Shown piece after piece: positions 10,085 to 18,509 of a DNA stretch of 64,000 bases. The notes beneath the pieces were generated by a model. That model searched no databases. It saw only the letters and a list, made by a program, of their open reading frames with translations, and was not told where the DNA came from. Within the stretch, counting starts at the first letter, position 1. Each line of letters opens with the position of its first letter. The translations under genes and the position numbers were made by a program. The DNA comes from Pinirhizobacter soli (lineage in GTDB: Bacteria; Pseudomonadota; Gammaproteobacteria; Xanthomonadales; Rhodanobacteraceae), in NCBI RefSeq assembly GCF_015905305.1, contig NZ_JADZLQ010000001.1, positions 1,140,599 through 1,204,598 of the forward strand, read 5' to 3'.

Positions 10085-11609
10085 CGTGCTTATCTGCCAC
10101 GCTGGCGACACCTTCGACCGCGAGGGCCTGGCGGCGTGGCTGGCGTCGTTCAGTTCCCTCACCGGCATCGTGGTGCTGGAAGAAACGCGTGCGCAGAAGA
10201 TCGCCCGCTTAAAGCGGGAGCTCAAACGCGTGGGCCCCATCCGTTTCGCCGACGTCGCTGCCATGCGCCTGTGGCAGAAGCTTGCCCATCGAGGCGATGC
10301 GGCCTGGATGGCAGCCACTGTCCAGGCCATGCGCGTGCGTTACGGCGTGGCCGGCGACGTGCCCACGATCGAGGCTGCGAACGTCAATGACGATGCAGTG
10401 CTCGCCTTCCTTCGCCAGGCCCGGCCCGACATCGTTATCGCGCGCGCCAAACAGTTGCTCAAGAAGAAGACCCTGTCGGTGGCTCGCACCGGCACCTTCG
10501 TGATGCACCCGGGCATCTGCCCGGAATATCGCAACGCCCATGGCTGCTTCTGGGCACTGGCACGCCGCGACATGGGCAAGGTGGGCATGACCCTGCTCAA
10601 GATCGATGCCGGCGTGGATACGGGCCCGGTGTACGGGCATTACAGCTATGCCTTCGACGAGCGGGCAGAGAGCCACTCCCGCATCCAGTATCGCGCCGTC
10701 TATGAAAACCTCGACGCGGTGGCCATGAAGCTCAAGGAGATCGTTGCAGGCTTCGCGCAGCCGGTGGATACAGGCCACCGCGCAGGCGCTGACTGGGGCC
10801 AGCCGTGGCTGAGCCGCCATATCGCCTGGAAGCGCGCAGCAAGGCGCGACGGGCACCGCGTGGCCCTGATGTACCACGACGTGGTGGCGCCCGGCGCCAG
10901 CGACAGCAGCGGCTTTTCCGGCCCCGCGGCCGGCCGGTACAAGCTCGACACCGACGATTTCTCACGCCACATGAATGCGCTCGAACGCACACGGCTGGAC
11001 TTCGGCGCGCTTACGCCCTACGCCTTGACCTTCGACGATGGCGGCGCCTCGGCCGGTGCCATCGGCCGCGAACTGCTACGCCGGGACATGCGCGGCCACT
11101 TCTTCATCACCACCTCGCGCATCGGCACCCCGGGCTTCATCGATGCCCATGCGTTGCGCGAACTGCATGCCGCCGGCCATGTGGTGGGCAGCCATTCGCA
11201 CACCCATCCGTCGGAAATATCGCGGCTGTCTTCCGCGGCGCTGGACGCGGAGTGGCTCAGCAGCGTACGCATACTGGAAGGCATTTTGGGATCGCCGGTA
11301 ACCGTGGCCTCGATACCCGGCGGGTTCTATTCCCCTGCCGTGGCGGCATCGGCGGCGGCGGCCGGCATCCGCACCCTCTTCACCTCCGAACCTACGGTGC
11401 GCACGCATCGGGTGGGCGACTGCCTGGTGGTCGGCCGCTATGCGCTGTGGCGCGGCATGGGCGCGCCGGTGGCGGTAGCGTTGGCCAATGGCGATGGTAT
11501 TGCCAGGATGCGGCAGTGGCTGCTATGGAACACCAAGAAGCCGCTCAAGCGCTTTGCAGGTCCCGTCTACCGCCTGGTGCGGCATCGCATGATGGCCGCG
11601 CGGGCCTGA
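10077..11609 (+). CDS. Formyltransferase-like / polysaccharide deacetylase fusion
   Basis: Two-domain 510-aa protein. Residues 1 to about 240 look like a formyltransferase: HPGICPEYRN carries the catalytic-type histidine (H144) and VDTGPV the aspartate (D181). In place of the usual Asn-x-His the sequence reads FVMH, so the catalytic asparagine is absent. Residues about 260-500 are a NodB deacetylase with TFDDGG at 318-323 and SHSHTH at 372-377. The fusion suggests consecutive deacetylation and N-formylation of an amino sugar (inference). Last gene of the plus operon; only 3 bases separate it from the convergent operon. Confidence 0.8.
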   Translation: MRSVLICHAGDTFDREGLAAWLASFSSLTGIVVLEETRAQKIARLKRELKRVGPIRFADVAAMRLWQKLAHRGDAAWMAATVQAMRVRYGVAGDVPTIEAANVNDDAVLAFLRQARPDIVIARAKQLLKKKTLSVARTGTFVMHPGICPEYRNAHGCFWALARRDMGKVGMTLLKIDAGVDTGPVYGHYSYAFDERAESHSRIQYRAVYENLDAVAMKLKEIVAGFAQPVDTGHRAGADWGQPWLSRHIAWKRAARRDGHRVALMYHDVVAPGASDSSGFSGPAAGRYKLDTDDFSRHMNALERTRLDFGALTPYALTFDDGGASAGAIGRELLRRDMRGHFFITTSRIGTPGFIDAHALRELHAAGHVVGSHSHTHPSEISRLSSAALDAEWLSSVRILEGILGSPVTVASIPGGFYSPAVAASAAAAGIRTLFTSEPTVRTHRVGDCLVVGRYALWRGMGAPVAVALANGDGIARMRQWLLWNTKKPLKRFAGPVYRLVRHRMMAARA

Positions 11610-11612
11610 AGG

Positions 11613-12746
11613 TTATTTCTGGCGTAGCCGGCGCGCCATGCGATAGGCCGCGCGCATGGGCCCGACCATGGCAAAGCGCAGGCGTGCAGCCGGACCGCGA
11701 ACCAGGTACAGCGACGCGCAATGCGCCTGGTCGGTGGCCAGTACGCGCTTGTACTGGTTGTCGCCGTAGCCGAAGTCGATGGTCTCGCCCGGATGGCGTG
11801 CCATGAGGTCCTGCACGGCCTGGAACACCAGCGCCGAACCCACACCCAGCGCCGCGAAGGCCTCGTCGTATCCGGTGTCGTCGAGCAGGTAGCGGCCGCC
11901 GAGGCGGTAACCGTGCACGTAGGCAACGGGTCGCTCCCCCAGCAGCAACATGTGCCCGACGATGCGCCCACTGGAAGCGAGCGTGGCGAAGCACGCACGC
12001 CTGGCAGGCTCGTTCCAGTCGATCGCCTGGGCGTCGGCGTGCCAGCTGCGGGCATACACCTGGTTCATCAACGCACAGTATTCATCCATCTCCCCAGGCG
12101 TGGTGAACACGCGCAGGCGGGCGCCATCGCCGAGCTTCTTGTACACGTTGCGTAAACGGCGTGTCAGGTCGTTGCGCTTCTTCGAGTCCATGCCGGCCAA
12201 CCAGCCGGCGGCATCGGCCTGCGGTGCAATCGTCCAGTTCACCTGGTCGAGCAGGTTCGCGGCAACGCTTGAAAACCCCCGGCCGGGCCCCGCGAGTGCC
12301 TGCATGAAGGTATTGGGAAGCGTCGTCTCCTGGATACGCAACACCCTTGCGCCACGATCGGCCCGCAGCAGCATGGCGATGGCAGCCTCCGCCGCTGCGC
12401 GGGATGACGGCTGGGCCACCACCCCGCTACCGAGCAGGCGCAATACGCGCCCCCGATACACCCCCAGACGATGGTCGCCGAAGGCAATCCGTGCGTGGTG
12501 GTCTTCGACCAGGAACGGCGCGTAACCAAGCAATCGGCCGCGGTCGTCGCGGGCCAACAGGACATGCGCCCGCGCCCGGTCGCCGCGGCTTGCCAATTCG
12601 TAAGCGAGCCAGTCCGGGTGCTGCACGGGCGAGGATGCCGCGCCAGGCATTTCCGCCAGGCGGGCCAACTCGCCATGCATGGCCGAGAGTTCCTGTGCCG
12701 AATCCAGCACAAGGCGCGGCAGCCGCGCATCAGAGGTGTAGATCAT
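11613..12746 (-). CDS. FemAB/GNAT-like acyltransferase (BioF2 type)
   Basis: 377-aa protein of the GNAT-related FemAB/BioF2 superfamily. Seen: SKKRNDLTRRLRN in the first domain and, in the C-terminal GNAT fold, AYVHGYRLGGRYLLDDTGYD followed by GSALVFQAVQDLM and IDFGYGDNQYK. Such proteins are standard members of XrtA-associated EPS loci and are predicted to transfer an acyl or aminoacyl group to the glycan. Start chosen at the ATG at 12746, which overlaps the flippase stop by 4 bases. Last gene of the minus-strand operon. Confidence 0.8.
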   Translation of the reverse strand: MIYTSDARLPRLVLDSAQELSAMHGELARLAEMPGAASSPVQHPDWLAYELASRGDRARAHVLLARDDRGRLLGYAPFLVEDHHARIAFGDHRLGVYRGRVLRLLGSGVVAQPSSRAAAEAAIAMLLRADRGARVLRIQETTLPNTFMQALAGPGRGFSSVAANLLDQVNWTIAPQADAAGWLAGMDSKKRNDLTRRLRNVYKKLGDGARLRVFTTPGEMDEYCALMNQVYARSWHADAQAIDWNEPARRACFATLASSGRIVGHMLLLGERPVAYVHGYRLGGRYLLDDTGYDEAFAALGVGSALVFQAVQDLMARHPGETIDFGYGDNQYKRVLATDQAHCASLYLVRGPAARLRFAMVGPMRAAYRMARRLRQK

Positions 12747-14287
12747 GGCAATACCCTCGCTGGCCCTTGCAGCATTTTCAGCACCGCCATCAGCCAGCGG
12801 CCGGGTGGCCCCAGCCGCCGCGTGATCGCCCCGATCATCAACATGTCGTCGTTGTTCCAATAGCGAACCAGCACGCTGGCGGGCACGTAGACAAAGGTGA
12901 ATACCGCGCCGCCGACGACGAAGCCGAAGCGGCCGGGAGTGGCCTCCCCGGCAAGCCAGGCCAGGGCCGTGGCAAGCAATGCCACCGCCAGCAGGCGCGA
13001 CATGGCTGCCAGCGGCATGCCGCCGCGCGTGGCCCGGCGCAGGTAGTACACGGCAAGGGCAAGTTCCGTCACGCGCGTGCCGGCATAAGTGAGCACCGCG
13101 CCGGCGAGGCCGAAGGACGGAATCAGCAACAAGCCCAGCAAGGCATTGGCCGCCAGCGCAAACACGGTGATGCGCACACGGTCGGCCTGGCGATCGACCA
13201 CCGTCTGGAAAGCGGCAATGCCATTGCCGATCAACAACAGGCCGGCCAGCACCAGCGTCGCCTCGATGGCGGGAATGGCCTGCGCATATTTCTGGCCGTA
13301 CAGCAGCGTCACCAGGCCCGGGGTGGTGACCATGCCGATCCCGGCAATGGCAAGGCCCACCGCCCAGTAGAAGCGCGTGGCCTCGGAAAGGAACCGTGTG
13401 GCGTGCTCCTGGCCGCGTTCGCCGTAGGAACGCGCCATGTACGGCAGCAAGGTGGCGGTGAGGCCCACCGAGAACAGCTGCACGGCGCCGCGGGTGAGCG
13501 TCTGCGCGATGGCGAAGAATCCCACCGCCGTCGGCGACGCCAGCGCATTGAGCAGGAAGATCTCAATGGTGCCAGCCTTGAGCGAGCCCAGCAGCACCAG
13601 CACGGCGGTCAGGCGAAGATGCACGTTGATCCGCGTGCGCAGCGTTGCCGGCACCTCGCCCACTTCGGGCGGACTGCAGTAGCGGCGATAGGCCACGCGG
13701 TTGAACAGGTTCAGCATCAGGCAGGCCACGGCGAACAACGCGACGAAGGCAAGCAGGCCCGCGTGCAGCCACGTGGCCGCGATGATAAGCACCACGCCGA
13801 TCAGGCCCGCCAGCACCGTGGCGATGGCCTCCGGTTCGAACCGCTCCTGACCCTTGGCGATGGCCACCAGCATCGCGTAGTTGGCCTTGGCCACCACCGC
13901 CACGGCCACCAGGGCTGTTACCGGCAGCCAGAGGTCGGACCACTCGGTGGGCCGGGTGATCCAGGTACCGAGCACGAACAGGCCGATCACCACCACTGAA
14001 CTGATGGTCTGCACGCGCCCCAGGCGCCAGGCGATGTGCGCTGCGATCGAACGCGCGCCCGCTCCGTCGGCCTCGGCGATGAACTTGGTGCTCGAGGTGG
14101 TCAATGCATGGTTGCTGCAAGTGATCAGCCAGCCGCACAGCCAGATGGTGAATGCGTAGCGGCCGAAGTCCGCCGGCCCCAGCGCGCGGGCGATCCAGAT
14201 GCTTACCACCAGGCCCAGTGCGTATTCGATATACGTGGACACCGAAACGATGGTGACGCTGCGCAGTACTTCCAGCCGCCTGTTCAT
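12743..14287 (-). CDS. Wzx-type polysaccharide flippase
   Basis: 514-aa polytopic protein with about 12-14 membrane helices, in the MATE-like/oligosaccharidyl-lipid flippase family. It begins MNRRLEVLRSVTIVSVSTYIEYALGLVVS, a usual Wzx first helix, followed by ARALGPADFGRYAF, the loop seen after helix 1 in the family. It should move the lipid-linked EPS repeat unit across the inner membrane for the polymerase. The frame is open well upstream of 14287, but that ATG overlaps the upstream stop by 4 bases and starts at the hydrophobic N-terminus. Confidence 0.87.
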   Translation of the reverse strand: MNRRLEVLRSVTIVSVSTYIEYALGLVVSIWIARALGPADFGRYAFTIWLCGWLITCSNHALTTSSTKFIAEADGAGARSIAAHIAWRLGRVQTISSVVVIGLFVLGTWITRPTEWSDLWLPVTALVAVAVVAKANYAMLVAIAKGQERFEPEAIATVLAGLIGVVLIIAATWLHAGLLAFVALFAVACLMLNLFNRVAYRRYCSPPEVGEVPATLRTRINVHLRLTAVLVLLGSLKAGTIEIFLLNALASPTAVGFFAIAQTLTRGAVQLFSVGLTATLLPYMARSYGERGQEHATRFLSEATRFYWAVGLAIAGIGMVTTPGLVTLLYGQKYAQAIPAIEATLVLAGLLLIGNGIAAFQTVVDRQADRVRITVFALAANALLGLLLIPSFGLAGAVLTYAGTRVTELALAVYYLRRATRGGMPLAAMSRLLAVALLATALAWLAGEATPGRFGFVVGGAVFTFVYVPASVLVRYWNNDDMLMIGAITRRLGPPGRWLMAVLKMLQGPARVLP

Positions 14288-15909
14288 GGCGAAGCCCGCC
14301 GCGCGGCCATCGGCGAGCCGGACAAACCGGCGCCCGCCGGCTGGCTCATCATCCACTGGGCCACGCCGCTGCCCCGGTTGTTCCAGTTGAAGCGGCGAAG
14401 CGTGTCGTTCTGCGCCGCACACCCGGCGGCGTACGAACCGCCAATGGCACGGAAACGCTTTTCGTAGGCCGCGCCGTCCGCGGCGTCCGCATCGAAGTAA
14501 CGGGCCGCGGCAACCGCCAGGGCCAGTTCCACCGTATGTGCGTCGCTGTACCAGCCTTCCGATTCCTGGATCTTCATCAGCTGCGCCTGGGTGGCGTGGC
14601 TGGACGACCAGTACCAGGCGATCTGGCCACCGGGTCCTGAACAGGAATTTCGCCAATCGTGCGGATTCACAAGCATCGCGCCGTCGATCCAGCCGTAACG
14701 CTCCAGGTAGTGCCCATAGGCTGCGATCATGGGCGGGATGCGTGCATCGTTGGTGGCAAGCCAGGCATGCCACAGGCCGTCGATGATGTTCTCGCTCATC
14801 CACGGCGATGTTCCGCGGACATCGGTAGCCGGGTTCCAGTCGTCGTTTTCGTGCAGGTTCCAGCTGTTGCGCCACGACCCGTCATCGCCCAGGCCATCGG
14901 GATTCTTTGCCTGGTGGTCGGCAAGCCAGCCCACGCGCGCACGTATCTGCTCCAGGTAACGCGTGTCGCCGGTCAGTTCATAACCACTGACAGTCTCGAT
15001 CAGGCCAAGCCCTGCCAGTCGCTCAGTGAAATAAGTGGAGGGCCGCTCATAGGGACCGGGCCGCGTGTTCCAGCCACCGGAATCCCACAACGCCATCATG
15101 TTGTCCACGGTGGCACTGTCGTGGGCGCCATCGTCCCCCAACAGGCCCATCGCCAACACGATGGGCTCGACATAAACGTACTTCACGTCGCACGGCTTGC
15201 CGCCGAGCGTCCAGCCGCCCGCGCACGATGGATGGATCGCCATGCCGTCGCGCTTGATGTACTTCATATAGAAGCGGTAGCTCTCGGCAGCCGAGGCGAG
15301 GTAGTCGGCGCGACCGGTGCGTACGTAAGCCTTGAACAGGGTGGTCGGCCGATCGAACAGCCAGGCCGTCGGATCGTCCGTGGGAAGTGCGCGCGCCCAC
15401 TGGAACTGGCGATCGACGTAAGCAGCGTACGCCTCGCCGCTGCGTGCCGCCCGCTGCGGCCCGGCGATCAGCGAATCGCACAACCAGGCCGCATCCAGGG
15501 TGGCGATCACCGCCGGCACGCGGACACCATGACCGCCATCGACAAGGCCAGTGTCATAGGGAACTGGCGTGAACTGTTTCGCGCGGGGTTTGCCAAGGTC
15601 GAAGCTGAAGCGGGTCTCGCCCTTGGCAAGGGCGCTTGAGAACTGCACCCTTACCGCGCGAATGGATGCATCGCCGCCCACCCAGTGCAAGGTCGGCTGC
15701 ACCGCGGCGGGAATTTCCTCCCCCCCGGCATTGAGCACGCGCAGCAGCCTTGCATCGCGCAGCGCGCCGGGGGGAAACGGAATGCCCACGGATACCAATC
15801 GCGGCGTCGTACTTGCGGCATCGCTGTGCACGATGATCGCTTGCGATCCGACGGCAGCCAACGGCAGCAGAAGCAGCAACACGGCCAGCCAACGGATCAC
15901 CGCTGCCAC
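14284..15909 (-). CDS. Secreted RIFT-barrel / alpha-toroid protein, possible polysaccharide lyase
   Basis: 541 aa with a clear signal peptide (hydrophobic core residues about 5-20, Ala-rich cleavage region). The N-terminal domain (RLVSVGIPFPPGALRDA...) resembles the RIFT-barrel domain of exo-rhamnogalacturonan-lyase-like proteins; the rest is Trp/Tyr-rich and looks like an alpha/alpha toroid (WNLHENDDWNP, SENIIDGLWHAW). Embedded in the EPS operon, it may trim or degrade the secreted polysaccharide in the periplasm. It starts with GTG one base after the galE stop and overlaps the flippase by 4 bases. Catalytic type is not established. Confidence 0.7.
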   Translation of the reverse strand: MAAVIRWLAVLLLLLPLAAVGSQAIIVHSDAASTTPRLVSVGIPFPPGALRDARLLRVLNAGGEEIPAAVQPTLHWVGGDASIRAVRVQFSSALAKGETRFSFDLGKPRAKQFTPVPYDTGLVDGGHGVRVPAVIATLDAAWLCDSLIAGPQRAARSGEAYAAYVDRQFQWARALPTDDPTAWLFDRPTTLFKAYVRTGRADYLASAAESYRFYMKYIKRDGMAIHPSCAGGWTLGGKPCDVKYVYVEPIVLAMGLLGDDGAHDSATVDNMMALWDSGGWNTRPGPYERPSTYFTERLAGLGLIETVSGYELTGDTRYLEQIRARVGWLADHQAKNPDGLGDDGSWRNSWNLHENDDWNPATDVRGTSPWMSENIIDGLWHAWLATNDARIPPMIAAYGHYLERYGWIDGAMLVNPHDWRNSCSGPGGQIAWYWSSSHATQAQLMKIQESEGWYSDAHTVELALAVAAARYFDADAADGAAYEKRFRAIGGSYAAGCAAQNDTLRRFNWNNRGSGVAQWMMSQPAGAGLSGSPMAARRASP

Positions 15910-15910
15910 C

Positions 15911-16915
15911 TCACGCCGCGCTTGTCAACGGCGCTTCGCGCCGTAACAGCGTCTCTTCCCATTGCAGCGCCGTGGCCACGATGACATCGAGGTCGTCATA
16001 CCGCGGTGCCCATCCCAGGCGCTGCTGGAGGCGGTCCGAGCATGCGATGAGGTGCGGGATATCACCTTTCCGGCGCGGCAATTCCACCACGGTGAGCGGG
16101 CGGGCGGCGGCACGCTGCACCGATTCGATCACCTGGCGCACGCTGTAGCCATGGCCGTAGCCGCAATTGAGCACCAGGCTTTCGCCATCCTGGCGCAGGT
16201 GGTCCAGGGCGTTCAGGTGCGCGGCAGCGAGGTCTTCGACGTGGATGAAGTCGCGGATGCCGGTGCCATCGGGCGTGTCGTAGTCGGTGCCGAAGATCGA
16301 CAGGCACTCACGCTTGCCCACGGCATGCTCGCAGGCCACTTTTACCAGCAGCGTAGCGTTGGGAGTCGAGTGACCGATGCGGCCCGTCGGATCGCAACCG
16401 GCCACATTGAAATAGCGCAGGATCACATGGCGCATGGCACCGGTGGCGCAATGGTCGCGCAACATCGTCTCGGACATCAGCTTGGACGTGCCGTACGGGT
16501 TGATCGGCGCGGTGGGCGTGTCTTCGTCGGCGATACCCTCGGCGGTGATCCCGTACACCGCCGCGGTGGATGAGAAAATGAACTTGTCCACACCCACTTC
16601 CGCGCAGGCGGCCAAAAGGTTCCGCGTGTTGCAGGTGTTGTTGCCGTAGTAGCGCAGCGGATCGGTTACCGAATCAGGCACCACGGTATGCGCTGCGAAA
16701 TGCATCACCGCGTCGACCTGCCAATCGGTGAGCACGCGCGTTACCAGGGCCATGTCACCGACGTTGCCGACGATGAGCTCGGCGCCCACCACCGCGTCGC
16801 GGAAGCCGGTGGATAGGTTGTCCAGCACCACCACGCGGTCGCCGCGCCGGGTGAGCTGCTGCACCACATGGCTGCCGATATAACCGGCGCCGCCGGTGAC
16901 CAGGACGGTTTTCAT
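15911..16915 (-). CDS. galE: UDP-glucose 4-epimerase
   Basis: 334-aa short-chain dehydrogenase/reductase that interconverts UDP-glucose and UDP-galactose, supplying donor sugars for the EPS. Seen: NAD-binding VTGGAGYIGSH at residues 5-15, the catalytic YxxxK as YGTSK, and the GalE-type region RDFIHVEDLA. Length matches GalE. Start ATG at 16915 overlaps the upstream hydrolase stop by 4 bases. UDP-GlcNAc or UDP-glucuronate epimerase activity cannot be excluded. Confidence 0.92.
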   Translation of the reverse strand: MKTVLVTGGAGYIGSHVVQQLTRRGDRVVVLDNLSTGFRDAVVGAELIVGNVGDMALVTRVLTDWQVDAVMHFAAHTVVPDSVTDPLRYYGNNTCNTRNLLAACAEVGVDKFIFSSTAAVYGITAEGIADEDTPTAPINPYGTSKLMSETMLRDHCATGAMRHVILRYFNVAGCDPTGRIGHSTPNATLLVKVACEHAVGKRECLSIFGTDYDTPDGTGIRDFIHVEDLAAAHLNALDHLRQDGESLVLNCGYGHGYSVRQVIESVQRAAARPLTVVELPRRKGDIPHLIACSDRLQQRLGWAPRYDDLDVIVATALQWEETLLRREAPLTSAA

Positions 16916-17742
16916 GGTTGTACTCCCGCGTGCGCCACCGGGAAGCTGGCACCGAGCCAGTGCTCGATGCTGTCCAACAGGCGGTGGCGATCGCCGGTCA
17001 GGATGTAGGTGTGGTCGGTTTCCTTGAGGAAACGCGTGTAGATGCCAGGGTGTTTCACCAGCGGCCCGAACTGTTCGCCGAACTGCCGCTGGTGGTTGAA
17101 GTAGTTGCTGATGCCGCCGCTGTAGATCAGGCAGAGTTTCAAGCCCCGATCGAGCATGCTGGCCAGGTCGGCCTTCACCACTGCCTGCGGCAGGGGCGCC
17201 ACGGAAAACACAGGCTCGGCATTCTTTTCCGCAGCTTTGGGCGCACCACGCGACAGCAGGCGTTTCCAGCGCGCAGGATCGATCAGGCGCGGCAGGTAGT
17301 ACCGCAGTTTGTAGCCGAGGGTGCGGTAGGCATAACCATCCAGAAATACCGCCCCCGCCACCCGGGCTTCGGTGCAGGCCACCGAATGCGCGTTCTGCGC
17401 TCCGGAACAAAGGCCCACAAGGACGAAGCGCGAACACCCGGCCTGCCTTTCCAGGAGGCTCATCGCATCGTCGACGTCCGCACGCACCTGCTCCACGCGG
17501 GTACGTGATTCCTGGGAGGCGCCGCTGTCGCCCAGGGTGGACAGATCGAATCGAAGCGTAGGGTACCCGCGGGCATTGAGCCGCCGGGTCATTTCAACAT
17601 GCAGGCGGAACGGGCCGATGCGATTGACAAGGCCCGCATTGAGCACGATCACGCCTACACCATCACTCGCTGCCGCCGGCAAGCCGGCGATACCCACCAG
17701 GTGTCGGGCGCGGCCGAAACGGAAGGCCTGTTCCTGCATCAT
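16912..17742 (-). CDS. Alpha/beta hydrolase, exosortase-A-associated hydrolase 1 type
   Basis: 276-aa alpha/beta-hydrolase. The nucleophile elbow reads GLCSG (residues 110-114), putting Cys112 where most hydrolases have Ser, and a likely catalytic His is H244 in ETDHTY. This, plus the neighbouring second hydrolase, fits the paired hydrolases 1 and 2 of XrtA/PEP-CTERM EPS loci. The substrate is unknown; an acyl-transfer or thioesterase-like role on the glycan or its carrier is possible. Overlaps galE and hydrolase 2 by 4 bases each. Confidence 0.8.
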   Translation of the reverse strand: MMQEQAFRFGRARHLVGIAGLPAAASDGVGVIVLNAGLVNRIGPFRLHVEMTRRLNARGYPTLRFDLSTLGDSGASQESRTRVEQVRADVDDAMSLLERQAGCSRFVLVGLCSGAQNAHSVACTEARVAGAVFLDGYAYRTLGYKLRYYLPRLIDPARWKRLLSRGAPKAAEKNAEPVFSVAPLPQAVVKADLASMLDRGLKLCLIYSGGISNYFNHQRQFGEQFGPLVKHPGIYTRFLKETDHTYILTGDRHRLLDSIEHWLGASFPVAHAGVQP

Positions 17743-18509
17743 GCGGCCTCCCGGACGTGGCCCGTCACGGTCTGGATCAGGGGGTGGGACAGGATGGCCA
17801 TCTCCAGCCGGGCCAGGTCGTCCCAGGGGGTCGGTGGCTGCAGGCTGCGTATCACCGCCTCGCGCACGCTCAGGCTCCTGGGAATTTCCTGGCCGATCGT
17901 ATCGAGCACCAGCAATGGCACGGGCGATGCCTCCAGCTTCAATTCAACAAGCTGGTGCCGAAGCCGGTCCGAAACGTTGAAGCCCAGCCACTGCGCCGAT
18001 ACATCCGAGACCATGCGCGGCTGGCTGAACCGCTGCGCGTCCATGCCCATCGCCGCCTGCATGGCGTCCAGCCGGGTGACATAGGCGTGCCCGTCCAGGA
18101 TGGGATCCCAGGCGACGATGCCGGCCAACTGAGCGGCCGACGCCGCGCCAAGGCCGATGTTGCCGCCCAGCCTTGCGCCGAAGGCGGTGACCCGCCCCGC
18201 TCCGCTGCGGGTACGCAATTCGTGTGCCGCCAGCACCGTATCGGCGATGCACCGGGCAAGATCGACATCGGCGCTGGCGCCTGCCGAATCGCCGGTGCCG
18301 TAGTAGTCGAAGCGCAGCACCGCGACGCCGTCGGCCACCAGCGCCTGGGCCAGCTGGCGGTAAAGCCGGTGGCAGCGGATCTGGTCCTGGCCCAGCGGCG
18401 GGCACAGCAGCACGGCCTTCCGCGGATGGCCGCCACTGGCGTGGTACATGCCAAACAGCTCACGCCGCGGCCCGAAGAAGAATGGCAGTTCAGCGTCGTC
18501 GTCGATCAT
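17739..18509 (-). CDS. Alpha/beta hydrolase, exosortase-A-associated hydrolase 2 type
   Basis: 256-aa hydrolase-fold protein. Core features: CPPLGQDQIRCHRLYRQLA near the oxyanion loop, RFDYYGTGDSAG at residues 67-78, and the elbow GARLGG (111-116), in which Arg113 sits at the nucleophile position. A classical Ser/Cys nucleophile is therefore missing, as I recall is typical of the hydrolase 2 family, so the protein may be non-hydrolytic or use another mechanism. ATGA overlap with hydrolase 1 and with the outer-membrane barrel gene. Confidence 0.78.
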   Translation of the reverse strand: MIDDDAELPFFFGPRRELFGMYHASGGHPRKAVLLCPPLGQDQIRCHRLYRQLAQALVADGVAVLRFDYYGTGDSAGASADVDLARCIADTVLAAHELRTRSGAGRVTAFGARLGGNIGLGAASAAQLAGIVAWDPILDGHAYVTRLDAMQAAMGMDAQRFSQPRMVSDVSAQWLGFNVSDRLRHQLVELKLEASPVPLLVLDTIGQEIPRSLSVREAVIRSLQPPTPWDDLARLEMAILSHPLIQTVTGHVREAA

